Positions 1 to 6,901 of a stretch of 12,909 nucleotides of DNA are shown piece after piece. Under the pieces are notes generated by a model. The model saw only the letters and a list, made by a program, of their open reading frames with translations. It was not told the origin of the DNA and made no database searches. The position numbers and the translations under genes are program-made. Origin of the DNA: Prosthecobacter sp. (GTDB taxonomy: Bacteria > Verrucomicrobiota > Verrucomicrobiia > Verrucomicrobiales > Verrucomicrobiaceae); the NCBI GenBank assembly GCA_025869455.1, contig JAOZVT010000362.1:1-12909 (forward strand), in the 5' to 3' direction. Position 1 is the first letter of the stretch. Every line of letters starts with the position of its first letter.

Positions 1-328
1 AAACAGTGCATTTTTTCAAACGGCCCGTCAGAGGTCCCAGCACGCAGATGCTCGCGCGCATTTTCCGCACCAGTTCATAGGGGGCAATGGATTTGATCTT
101 TTCTGCCTTCACCACGACCACGCCGCTAGCGCGTTCCACTTCGGCGCCCAATTCCCCCAAGATACGGACCATGTAGTTGGTATCGCTCAAATCAGGCACG
201 CGGCGGATCGTACAGGTATCCTTGGTCAGCAAAGTAGCCGCCAGAATGGGCAGAGATGAGTTCTTGCTGCCGCTGATGTTAACACGACCTTTGAGAGGTG
301 CGCCGCCGTGAACGATAAGTTTTTCCAT
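1..328 (-). CDS. murA: UDP-N-acetylglucosamine 1-carboxyvinyltransferase (MurA), N-terminal part, cut by window edge
   Basis: MurA transfers enolpyruvate from phosphoenolpyruvate to UDP-N-acetylglucosamine, the first committed cytoplasmic step of peptidoglycan synthesis. Only the first 109 codons are present; the gene continues beyond position 1. The start MEKLIVHGGAPLKGRVNISG is followed by SKNSSLPILAA, which places Lys22 and Asn23 exactly where the substrate-binding KN pair sits in E. coli MurA. The segment RKMRASICVLGPL places Arg91 at the E. coli Arg91 position. The catalytic Cys115 region lies outside the window. The ATG at 326-328 fits the family N-terminus exactly. It lies downstream of prmC in the same direction, 193 bases away, so it may be the end of the rpmE/prfA/prmC group or have its own promoter. 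The recognition is firm; only completeness is unknown. Confidence 0.95.
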   Translation of the reverse strand, partial: MEKLIVHGGAPLKGRVNISGSKNSSLPILAATLLTKDTCTIRRVPDLSDTNYMVRILGELGAEVERASGVVVVKAEKIKSIAPYELVRKMRASICVLGPLTGRLKKCTV

Positions 329-521
329 GTTTCCCGTCTAAGTGCGTCGGGGAAGGCTCAGCGCAAGTAGGAAGATGAGCATCTGTAAGAGAGCGACGCC
401 CACGGGGCCCGCCACCAGACATCAGCTACCGTGAAAGCTAATTCCAGCGACAAACCCCGCAGACATAGGGCATTACCGCATTGGTAATTTCCAGTTACAC
501 TTTTTTTGGAAAAAACTGAAA

Positions 522-1370
522 TCAAGCCAACAAAGGCGCAGCAGCGACCACAAAACGCTCTATTCCAGCCAAGTCGGCCCAAACTTTAACCTCAGTGTAA
601 CCTAGACCGCGTGTATGCTCTGCGGTGACATGCCCTTGATCATGCCCCACCTCCAGCGCCACGGCAGCTCCCGCCGTCAATCGGCTTGGTGCATCGGCCA
701 AAAAACGCCGCACGATGTCCAATCCATCCGGGCCTCCATCCAGGGCCAAAATCGGATCACGCTGCACCTCACGGCTCAGCGAAGGAATCTCACCGCGCGG
801 GATGTAAGGCAGATTGCTGACGATCAGATCAAAAGGCGTGCTGATTTTTTCAAAAAGATCACTCCGCAGAATTTGCATCCCCTCCAGGCCTAAACGGCTG
901 GCATTCAGCCTGGCGAGGTCCAGCGCCTCTTCTGAAATATCCGCTAATATTACCTGACTCTCCTTCCATGCCGTCGCGAGAGTCAGGCCGATGCAGCCAG
1001 AGCCCGTGGCCATATCCAGCACACGCGTTGGCGGATTTTTGCCATAATGTTTGATCAAGAGATCACACAGATACTCCGTCTCAGGCCTCGGGATCAAAGC
1101 GCGATGGTCGCTGACTAGCTCGTTCCCCAGGAAATCCACCGTGCCCAGCAAATGCTGCAAAGGCTCCCCTTCGGCCCTGCGTTTGGTAAGTCCTCGCAGT
1201 ATCTCTAGATCCTTCTCATGGAGCCCTTCGCCAAAGCGAAGATAAAGATCCAAGCGACGGCAGCCCAGCACATGCGCCAGCAGATGCTCCATGTTCAGCC
1301 GCGCTTCCTCCACACCATGTTTCTCCAGGTAGCCAGTGCCAGCGCGGAGAGTCTCGAGGAGGGGTTTCAT
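522..1370 (-). CDS. prmC: Peptide chain release factor N5-glutamine methyltransferase (PrmC/HemK)
   Basis: PrmC uses S-adenosylmethionine to methylate the glutamine of the GGQ motif in class-1 release factors, which improves peptide release at stop codons. The 282-residue length is normal. Residues 1-75 form the helical release-factor-binding domain. The conserved ALIPRPETE segment is at 91-99, and the SAM-binding loop LDMATGSGCIGL is at 118-129. The active-site tetrapeptide, normally NPPY, reads NLPY at 186-189 in VSNLPYIP. The C-terminal DGGPDGLDIVRRFL segment at 211-224 is typical of the family. It follows prfA by 62 bases on the same strand, the usual pairing of this enzyme with its substrate gene. 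A partial ribosome-binding core (AAGG) lies 9 bases before the ATG. The assignment is secure; the NLPY variant is the unusual point. Confidence 0.95.
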   Translation of the reverse strand: MKPLLETLRAGTGYLEKHGVEEARLNMEHLLAHVLGCRRLDLYLRFGEGLHEKDLEILRGLTKRRAEGEPLQHLLGTVDFLGNELVSDHRALIPRPETEYLCDLLIKHYGKNPPTRVLDMATGSGCIGLTLATAWKESQVILADISEEALDLARLNASRLGLEGMQILRSDLFEKISTPFDLIVSNLPYIPRGEIPSLSREVQRDPILALDGGPDGLDIVRRFLADAPSRLTAGAAVALEVGHDQGHVTAEHTRGLGYTEVKVWADLAGIERFVVAAAPLLA

Positions 1371-1432
1371 GGAGGGCTACCTTAGTAAGGTCGAGATCAG
1401 ATGAAATAGATCTTTCCTCTGACGATTCAAAT

Positions 1433-2509
1433 TTACTTCAGCCCAGCCTCAGCCAGACGTTCCTGAAGATCACTAGCAAGCAAGGCATCTACGATACCAT
1501 CCACGCGGCCTTCCATGAACATATCCAGGTTATACACCGTCATTTCAATGCGGTGATCCGTGACACGATTCTGGGGGTAATTGTAGGTGCGGATTTTCTC
1601 TTCCCTTCCACCGCTGCCAATGAGATTGCGACGATGTGCCGAGTATTTGGCGGCTTCTTCCTGCTGCTTTCTTTCCAGCAAGCGAGAGCGCAAAATGGTC
1701 AGCGCTTTTTCCTTGTTCTTGATCTGACTGCGTCCGTCCTGACAGCGCACAATGGTGCCCGTAGGAATGTGCATGACCTGCACGGCGGAGTCAGTCGTGT
1801 TCACGCCCTGACCACCGGCACCTGAGGAACGGCAGACTTCGATCCGCACTTCATCAGACTTCAATTCAAAGTCCACTTCCTCCGCCTCTGGCAGCACCGC
1901 CACCGTAGCAGCAGAAGTGTGAATTCGGCCCTGGGCCTCAGTCGCTGGCACACGCTGGACGCGATGAACGCCGCTCTCATATTTCAGTACCCGGAAGACA
2001 TCTTCTCCGGCGACTTTCATGACGATTTCTTTAAACCCGCCCACATCTGAAGGGCTGGACTCAAGAGTCTCCACCTTCCAGCCGCGAGTTTCCGCATACC
2101 GCGAATACATGCGCACCAAGTCCGCTGCAAAAAGGGAGGCCTCGTCACCACCTGTACCAGCGCGGATTTCTACCAAGGCATCACGCCCTTCCAGTGGATC
2201 GGGTGGCAAGATGGAAAACTGAACCTTTTTCTCCAGTTCTTCGATCCGTTTTTCAATCTGGGGAATCTCAGCCGCTGCCATCTCAGCCAGTTCCTCATCA
2301 TCCGCCTTCACCATCTCTTGATTCTCGGTCAATTCGGTAAGCTGCCTTTGATACTCATCCCAGCTTTCCAATAGATTCCCCAGAGTACGGTGCTCACGGG
2401 TCAAATCCCCCGCTTTACGAGCATCGTCAAAGAAGCCGGGCTGTCCCATGAGTTCTTCAAGGAGTTCAAAACGGCTGCGTTTGGTGGCAATGATTGGGGC
2501 GTAATCCAT
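1433..2509 (-). CDS. prfA: Peptide chain release factor 1 (RF1)
   Basis: RF1 recognises UAA and UAG stop codons in the ribosomal A site and triggers hydrolysis of peptidyl-tRNA. The 358-residue product has a coiled helical domain 1 (about residues 10-100, rich in Glu and Lys). The codon-recognition tripeptide is Pro-Ala-Thr at 188-190 (VPAT), which marks RF1; RF2 would carry Ser-Pro-Phe and usually a programmed frameshift. The catalytic GGQ is at 232-234 in SSGAGGQGVNTTDSAVQ. The residue after the glutamine is Gly where E. coli has His. The C-terminal recognition domain is complete. The ATG at 2507-2509 gives a normal N-terminus. It lies 62 bases upstream of prmC, whose product would methylate Gln234. 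A terminator separates it from rpmE, so it probably has its own promoter within 2510-2565 or depends on read-through. Confidence 0.97.
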   Translation of the reverse strand: MDYAPIIATKRSRFELLEELMGQPGFFDDARKAGDLTREHRTLGNLLESWDEYQRQLTELTENQEMVKADDEELAEMAAAEIPQIEKRIEELEKKVQFSILPPDPLEGRDALVEIRAGTGGDEASLFAADLVRMYSRYAETRGWKVETLESSPSDVGGFKEIVMKVAGEDVFRVLKYESGVHRVQRVPATEAQGRIHTSAATVAVLPEAEEVDFELKSDEVRIEVCRSSGAGGQGVNTTDSAVQVMHIPTGTIVRCQDGRSQIKNKEKALTILRSRLLERKQQEEAAKYSAHRRNLIGSGGREEKIRTYNYPQNRVTDHRIEMTVYNLDMFMEGRVDGIVDALLASDLQERLAEAGLK

Positions 2510-2565
2510 GGAATAAAGAGGCGTGAAGGAACAGCGTCAGCCCTGGCAATCGGGCTAAAAGAAAC

Positions 2566-2604
2566 AAAAAACGGTGCCGCGCACAGAGGCACGGACACCG
2601 TTTT
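2566..2604 (-). terminator. Rho-independent terminator after rpmE
   Basis: An inverted repeat pairs ACGGTGCCG (2571-2579) with CGG-A-CACCGT (2592-2601 with one bulged base). It is flanked by A-rich sequence on the left and TTTT on the right. Read on the minus strand the stem is followed by TTTTTTG, a standard intrinsic terminator. It begins about 20 bases after the rpmE stop codon. The TTTT at 2601-2604 could make it partly bidirectional, but no plus-strand gene ends here. Confidence 0.8.
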
Positions 2605-2625
2605 CTGGTAAAGAGAATGCAGGGG

Positions 2626-2868
2626 CTAAGCGGAAACGTCGCTGAGCTTCGGCGGGGCGCGGCGGACGCGAGTGCTGCCGTAACGCTGAGCAAATTTGTC
2701 CACACGACCAGCCGTATCGATGAAGCGCTGCTCACCGGTGAAGTAAGGGTGGCAACCAGCACAGATACCGATTTTCAGGTTCTGCACAGTGGAGATGGTC
2801 TGATACACAGCACCGCAGGTGCAAGTGATAGTGGTTTCGTAAACCGTAGGATGGCCTTGTTCTTTCAT
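2626..2868 (-). CDS. rpmE: 50S ribosomal protein L31 (zinc-binding type)
   Basis: L31 is a small protein of the large ribosomal subunit that helps bridge it to the small subunit. The 80-residue product begins MKEQGHPTVYETTITCTCG. It carries four zinc-ligand cysteines, C16 and C18 in CTCG and C36 and C39 in CAGC, followed by the family signature HPYFTGEQRFIDTAGRVDKF. This is the zinc-containing C+ type, not the zinc-free paralogue made under zinc starvation. The open frame extends 29 codons further upstream to 2955, but that part has no L31 similarity, and the ATG at 2866-2868 gives the exact family N-terminus. The C-terminus has about 15 residues after GRVDKFAQRYG ending in a basic and proline-rich tail, a little longer than in E. 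coli. No Shine-Dalgarno sequence is visible. Confidence 0.95.
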   Translation of the reverse strand: MKEQGHPTVYETTITCTCGAVYQTISTVQNLKIGICAGCHPYFTGEQRFIDTAGRVDKFAQRYGSTRVRRAPPKLSDVSA

Positions 2869-3075
2869 GAGGGTAGGATTCAAATCACGTGTAACCGACG
2901 AGGGAGCAAAAGACGTCGCTTTCGCCGGAGCGTGAGGGCTGAGAGTTTGCCACATCCAGGTTCCAGGTCAATCTGGATTTTCTCAGACATTCCCGACTAA
3001 AAAGCACTCTATTCAGCGACATTGGCACTGCGCTGCCTGTGGACGCAGACCATTCCTCAGACTATCTGTAAGCGC

Positions 3076-3675
3076 ATGAATTTGCCCTCCCTTTCTGAAA
3101 CCACCACCTTGATTCGACATCGCCGTTCCATCAAACCTGTGGATATGGACACGACGAGGGAGGTGGAAGCCGATCTGCTGACAGAATTGATCGAAAATGC
3201 CACCTGGGCACCCACGCATGGACTGACGGAACCGTGGAAATTCCACGTCTTCAGCGGGGCCTCACGGCAGAGTCTGGCAACTCAGTTGCGCCGCATCTAC
3301 CAGGAAACCACCCCGCCTACCGAATTCCGCGAGGATAAATATCAAAAGATGGGGGATAATCCCCTGCTGGCACCAGTGATCATTGCCTGTGTCATGGAGC
3401 GCAACGGCGGGGCCAAAATCCCCGAACTGGAGGAAATCGAAGCCCTGGCCTGCGCCCTGCAAAATCTCATGCTCAGCGCCACAGCCGCTGGCTTAGCCTC
3501 CTTTTGGTCCTCCCCACCCCTTCTTGGCTCCCCAGAATTTCAGACTTGGTTAGGCATTCGCGCCGAAGACCGCTGCGTCGGTCTTATGTATCTAGGCTGG
3601 CCCAAGCCGGGCCTCAATTACCCACGCAGCGTACGCCAACCCGTCTCGACCAAGATCTCCTGGCACCATGATTGA
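3076..3675 (+). CDS. Nitroreductase family protein (FMN-dependent oxidoreductase, YdjA-like)
   Basis: This is a 199-residue member of the nitroreductase superfamily, single-domain flavoproteins that usually work as dimers with FMN and NAD(P)H in the cytoplasm; the substrate cannot be read from sequence. The N-terminal FMN phosphate-binding signature is RRS (16-18) in LIRHRRSIKP. The segment ATWAPTHGLTEPWKF (42-56) resembles the AP.H...PW.F stretch of the YdjA-like subgroup. GLASFW (139-144) and LGWPKPG (173-179) are the usual second flavin segment and C-terminal strand. The ATG at 3076 was preferred over a TTG at 3022 because the 18 extra residues have no family counterpart. The last 8 bases overlap the downstream DUF456 gene, so the two are probably co-transcribed and translationally coupled. 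Confidence 0.88.
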   Translation: MNLPSLSETTTLIRHRRSIKPVDMDTTREVEADLLTELIENATWAPTHGLTEPWKFHVFSGASRQSLATQLRRIYQETTPPTEFREDKYQKMGDNPLLAPVIIACVMERNGGAKIPELEEIEALACALQNLMLSATAAGLASFWSSPPLLGSPEFQTWLGIRAEDRCVGLMYLGWPKPGLNYPRSVRQPVSTKISWHHD

Positions 3676-4216
3676 ATGGCTCTCCACGTTCTGGGAAACG
3701 ATCTCCCTCGGTGCCCAAAGCTTTCCTTTTGGTGAGCTAGGCGTCTGGCTGCTCACGATCTGCCTACTCATTGTCGGAGTCATCGGCTCTGTCGTCCCCC
3801 TGCTGCCAGGTCCCTTTATCCTCTTTATCGCAGGTATCCTGCACACCTTCCTCCGACCGGAGGAAGGCATGAGCTGGCAGGGCATTGTGATCTTATCCAT
3901 CCTCCTCGTCCTGGCTTATGCCTTGGACATGGCGGCGGGAGCCCTAGGCGCGCGTTGGTTTGGGGCCAGCCGCTGGGGCATCGTCGGCGTTTTCGTCGGC
4001 GGTATTGTCGGGCTCTTTTTTGCTCCCCTTGGTTTTATCCTGGGACCGCTAATAGGCGGACTCTTGTTCGAACTCGTTTTTGCACGGAAGCGCATGGCCC
4101 CTGCGGTCAAATCCACCTGGGGCACACTGCTAGGCACGGGCGTGGGCTTCATCGCTCGGCTGATCATCAGCTTTGCGATGGTGGCCACAGTCCTCCTGGA
4201 CATCCTCTGGTGGTAA
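3668..4216 (+). CDS. DUF456 family integral membrane protein
   Basis: This 182-residue, strongly hydrophobic protein matches the DUF456 family, whose biochemical function is unknown. Hydrophobic segments fall at about residues 24-40, 43-62, 72-94, 103-120, 121-138 and 152-182, many rich in glycine (for example GIVGVFVGGIVGLFF, 104-118). The family signature VVPLLPGPFILFIAG is at 42-56, and the GARWFGASRWG stretch at 94-104 is also typical. It should sit in the inner membrane. The ATG lies inside the nitroreductase stop region (8-base overlap), which suggests coupling. It converges on the small gene at 4231-4590 with only 14 bases between stops, and I see no clear terminator between them. Confidence 0.85.
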   Translation: MIEWLSTFWETISLGAQSFPFGELGVWLLTICLLIVGVIGSVVPLLPGPFILFIAGILHTFLRPEEGMSWQGIVILSILLVLAYALDMAAGALGARWFGASRWGIVGVFVGGIVGLFFAPLGFILGPLIGGLLFELVFARKRMAPAVKSTWGTLLGTGVGFIARLIISFAMVATVLLDILWW

Positions 4217-4230
4217 ACCAGAAGGGACGC

Positions 4231-4590
4231 TTACTTTTTCCGGCGGGAAACACGCACGCCCATCCGGCTCTGCACTGGATTCGCAGACTGCTGACCATGC
4301 ACCCAGTATTCAGCCCCTGGTTCATCTGGAGTCTCATTACGATCCAGCAGACCCGGAGGCTCAGAAGAATCATCACGCCCCAGAGAGCCTAACAAGCTGC
4401 CGTCGCTGGTGCGTTCAGTTGGTGTTGGCGCAGGGGAACTGGAACGTAGGCGCTTAAACTGCACCCCCATTTTCCCCTGGAGGGGTGAGCTGCTACCATA
4501 GTATTTCCGGCCATCTTTTTCTTCCGTACTGCAACTGACGCACTGGAAGGCAAGGACTAGCAAGGTGAAGGCGGTTAAAGAAATTTTCAT
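4231..4590 (-). CDS. Small secreted protein, possible lipoprotein, function unknown
   Basis: I do not recognise a family. The 119-residue product starts with a clear export signal: MKISLTAFTLLVLAFQ, then CVSCS with a cysteine at 20. The residues before it (Cys-Val-Ser) only loosely fit a lipobox, so lipid attachment is possible but unproven; signal peptidase I cleavage is the alternative. The mature part is polar, rich in Ser, Pro, Gly and charged residues, and probably largely unstructured. It contains two similar short segments, LQGKMGVQFKR (37-47) and VQSRMGVRVSR (106-116), near either end of the mature protein. The ATG at 4588-4590 is the natural start because it immediately precedes the signal peptide. 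It is divergent from the phosphodiesterase gene at 4773, with a 182-base shared upstream region containing a palindromic repeat. A real gene is likely, judging by the intact signal peptide. Confidence 0.65.
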   Translation of the reverse strand: MKISLTAFTLLVLAFQCVSCSTEEKDGRKYYGSSSPLQGKMGVQFKRLRSSSPAPTPTERTSDGSLLGSLGRDDSSEPPGLLDRNETPDEPGAEYWVHGQQSANPVQSRMGVRVSRRKK

Positions 4591-4660
4591 GGTCGGTGGA
4601 TTGGAACCGTAGCCGTCTTACCACAGGCTCCCGCGCGAGGAAGAGAAAATTTTGTTTCCC

Positions 4661-4700
4661 CTCGGATTCCGCGATTCAGCGCGGGATAGCGGAGTGCGGC
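4661..4700. repeat. Palindromic intergenic repeat, copy 1
   Basis: The core starting CGGATTCCGCGATTCAGC at 4663 matches the sequence at 10335-10363 at 26 of 29 positions and is related to segments at 8077-8124 and 10258-10290. It contains a hairpin CCGCG-ATTCAG-CGCGG (4669-4673 with 4680-4684). The outer segments (ATTCCGC and GCGGAGTGCGG) correspond to the outer arms of the longer copies. It sits between two divergent genes. It may be a REP-like element; its transcription and function are unknown. Confidence 0.7.
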
Positions 4701-4772
4701 CTCAAAAGAGATCGCATTGAATGGCAGAATCGGCGCTTGAGTCACGTTCGACTCCACCTGACCTTTCCACAC

Positions 4773-5672
4773 ATGCGCCTGCTATCCCTTTTCCTGCTCG
4801 CCCCACTCCTTGTCACCGCAGCTCCGCGCACGGAGCATGTGTTTGTCGTCAGTTTTGATGGCGGTAACCCCACCATCATTCAGCAGGCCGAGATGCCCAA
4901 CCTTAAACGCCTTGTCTCTGAAGGTGCCCACTCTTGGCAGGCCAACACCATCATTCCATCCAAGACCCTTCCCTCTCACACTTCCATGCTCACAGGGGTG
5001 GACATCTCCAAACATGGCATTGACTGGAATGACTTCTTTCCCATGCGCGGAAACGTCAGGGTGCCGACCATCTTCAGCCTCACCAAAGCCGCACATCCTG
5101 ACTACGTCACCGCACTCTTCTGCGGGAAAATCAAATTCCGCCACCTGTGGATCAAGGACAGTCTGGACATGTTTAACTGCGGCACAGCCTACTCCTACGG
5201 GCCGATTCCCACCAGTGAGGAAAAAAAACTCGTCCCCGCCCCTGAAGTCGCGGCCCAGGCCAGCGCCTTCATCTTGGAGAAAAAACCGCAGCTTTGCTTC
5301 ATCCATTTTCCTGATGCCGATAGTGCGGGCCACAAATTTGGCTGGGGCAGTCGAGAACAGATGGAAGCCTTCAAAGTCTGCGATGCCGCCCTCGGTGTCA
5401 TACTCGACGCCATCAAAAAAGCAGGGATTCAAGATAGAAGCACCATCATTCTGACAGCCGACCATGGTGGCCGCGACAAGAATCACTTTGAACCTGTCGT
5501 GAACAATACCACCATCCCATGGATTACTTGGGGCAAAGGGGTGAACAAACAGCACGCCATCGCCAAAAAAACCATTTATACCTACGACACAGCCGCAACC
5601 GCCCTCTGGCTTCTGGATATTCCTTTGCCGGAGCATTTCGATGGTGAGCCCGTCCTAGAGGCCTTTGAATGA
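4773..5672 (+). CDS. Exported phosphodiesterase/nucleotide pyrophosphatase-like hydrolase (alkaline phosphatase superfamily)
   Basis: This 299-residue protein belongs to the type I phosphodiesterase / nucleotide pyrophosphatase (NPP) group, which uses two metal ions and a threonine or serine nucleophile to cleave phosphodiesters or related esters. It starts with a signal peptide, MRLLSLFLLAPLLVTAAP, so it acts in the periplasm or outside the cell. Expected ligands are visible: Asp29 in VVSFDGGNP, the likely nucleophile Thr65 in SKTLPSHTSM (63-72), Asp183 and His187 in DADSAGH, Asp230 and His231 in LTADHGG, and His238 in KNHFEP. The length is short for NPPs but normal for bacterial single-domain versions. 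The ATG at 4773 was chosen because the 59 upstream codons in the open frame lack a signal peptide and overlap the repeat at 4661-4700. The substrate is unknown. A GC-rich hairpin lies 6 bases after the stop codon. Confidence 0.88.
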   Translation: MRLLSLFLLAPLLVTAAPRTEHVFVVSFDGGNPTIIQQAEMPNLKRLVSEGAHSWQANTIIPSKTLPSHTSMLTGVDISKHGIDWNDFFPMRGNVRVPTIFSLTKAAHPDYVTALFCGKIKFRHLWIKDSLDMFNCGTAYSYGPIPTSEEKKLVPAPEVAAQASAFILEKKPQLCFIHFPDADSAGHKFGWGSREQMEAFKVCDAALGVILDAIKKAGIQDRSTIILTADHGGRDKNHFEPVVNNTTIPWITWGKGVNKQHAIAKKTIYTYDTAATALWLLDIPLPEHFDGEPVLEAFE

Positions 5673-5677
5673 TGGCC

Positions 5678-5695
5678 TGAGGGGCACTCCCCTCA
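5678..5695 (+). terminator. Terminator-like hairpin after the phosphodiesterase gene
   Basis: A perfect 7-base-pair stem, TGAGGGG (5678-5684) with CCCCTCA (5689-5695), has a CACT loop and starts 6 bases after the stop codon. Only TT follows, so it lacks the U-tract of a standard intrinsic terminator. It may stabilise the mRNA 3' end or act weakly on transcription. Confidence 0.4.
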
Positions 5696-5761
5696 TTCCC
5701 AACTCCGAAGCCAGATTCCAAAGGTTGCTTCTAGCCCAGGGCGAGGCATCATAGCGCCTCT

Positions 5762-6901
5762 GTGACTCACGCGCACGACAGGCATCTTCAGACGGGCATC
5801 GCCGGATCTCTGGCGATTCATGTCTTCCTGCTCTTTTTGCTCGTCTTGGTCCTGGGCAGTCAACCCGCGCATGACTTCCTAAAAGATGATCAGGCCGCCC
5901 CAAAAAAGGAACCCACGGTCACCCTGATCTTCCCAAATCAGTTGATCCCCGAGCCACCTCCGGAGCCTGTTAAACAGCCTCAGAAATTCATCCGCACCAC
6001 GCAAAATGAAGCTTCCAAGGTGGTTCCCAAGAATGCCCCATTTCAATCGGATCGGAATACCATTGCCGCTAGCATCAAACCACCCTTAGCTGGTTCAACC
6101 GTCCCCATGCCAACTCTGGATGGGAATGTCCCGAACATCGGAGAACTGGCGAATCGAGACTACCGGGATGGCGAATTCAAAAATGACTCCGCCGCCAAAT
6201 CGGAACCCTCGACTCCTCAACACCCCACGCCAGAACCTCCCCTTCCCGCCTCAGCTAAAGTTCAGCCTGCACCGACCCCGCTGAAAAAGATGATGGAGGA
6301 AATGGATGAGAAAGTCGCCAGCAAAGATAAAAACCGCCTCCCGCTGGAAATCCGCAAAGCTGACACAAAATCCCCTGACGATCTGCCGACTAAACCAGCC
6401 CCGCCAAAAGTCGAAGCCCCTAAAGTGCGGATGCCGGAAGACACCCCACCCAAAGTTGTTAAAGCGGTCCCCGTGGAAGACCCCATCCAGAACAACACGC
6501 CAAACCCTGAAAAGAACGCCTTTTCCCCCTTTACCCGCACCAGCAAAACCGATGGCTCGATCAGTCGCGAAGGACAGGACGCCGTAGATGCCGAAGCCAC
6601 ACCTCTAGGCATCTACATGCGGCAAGTCACCGATGCCGTGGGCAAAAAATGGCATCTCTACGTCCAGTTAGGCAAGGACTCAGTCACCTTCGGTCGCGTC
6701 CGCTTCCGTTTTTACGTGGACAAAAAGGGCACTCCCCAGGATCTCAAAATCCTCTCAGATGCCCGTGACGCCGACCCGCGCATGCGTGAATTAACCTTGC
6801 GAGCCATCTTAGATGCGCAAATACCTCCCATCCCTGCTGACCTCCTCACCACACTGGATGACGGACGCGTGAAGATTGAATATGAAGCTATTATTTATTG
6901 A
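5762..6901 (+). CDS. TonB/TolA-like energy transducer with proline-rich periplasmic linker
   Basis: This 379-residue protein has the layout of TonB or TolA: a short cytoplasmic N-terminus, one membrane anchor (about residues 12-32, GIAGSLAIHVFLLFLLVLVL), a long Pro/Lys/Glu-rich periplasmic linker (about 45-275), and a C-terminal domain (about 283-379). In that domain, FGRVRFRFYVDKKGTPQDLK (310-329) and the later IPPIP match the TonB C-terminal pattern. Such proteins carry proton-motive force from an ExbB/ExbD motor to the outer membrane. The start is GTG; no later start precedes the anchor. The linker contains a segment that is not low in complexity at 76-104 (with NAPFQSDRNT at 91-100). The last 20 bases overlap exbB. 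Whether it serves import (Ton) or envelope integrity (Tol) cannot be decided here, since no receptor, TolB or Pal gene is adjacent. Confidence 0.85.
   Translation: MTHAHDRHLQTGIAGSLAIHVFLLFLLVLVLGSQPAHDFLKDDQAAPKKEPTVTLIFPNQLIPEPPPEPVKQPQKFIRTTQNEASKVVPKNAPFQSDRNTIAASIKPPLAGSTVPMPTLDGNVPNIGELANRDYRDGEFKNDSAAKSEPSTPQHPTPEPPLPASAKVQPAPTPLKKMMEEMDEKVASKDKNRLPLEIRKADTKSPDDLPTKPAPPKVEAPKVRMPEDTPPKVVKAVPVEDPIQNNTPNPEKNAFSPFTRTSKTDGSISREGQDAVDAEATPLGIYMRQVTDAVGKKWHLYVQLGKDSVTFGRVRFRFYVDKKGTPQDLKILSDARDADPRMRELTLRAILDAQIPPIPADLLTTLDDGRVKIEYEAIIY

Noticed and set aside
472..488. Hairpin ATTACC-GCATT-GGTAAT downstream of prmC, near a run of T and A
   Set aside because: The stem is only 6 base pairs and AT-rich, and on the minus strand it is not followed by a T-tract; the nearby A/T runs lie on the wrong side. 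Not supportable as a terminator.
1433..2509. Possibility that the release factor is RF2 with a programmed frameshift
   Set aside because: The codon-recognition tripeptide is Pro-Ala-Thr (RF1), and the frame is continuous with no internal stop.
2869..2955. N-terminal extension of the rpmE reading frame by 29 codons
   Set aside because: The extension has no L31 similarity, while the ATG at 2866-2868 gives the exact family start.
2966..2971. TTGACC on the minus strand as a possible -35 box for rpmE
   Set aside because: No acceptable -10 box is found at the right spacing (AAACTC instead of a TATAAT-like sequence), so a promoter cannot be claimed.
4782..5636. Long minus-strand open frame (284 codons) opposite the phosphodiesterase gene
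   Set aside because: The plus-strand product has a signal peptide and all metal-ligand motifs; the antisense frame resembles no protein family and is a by-product of codon bias.
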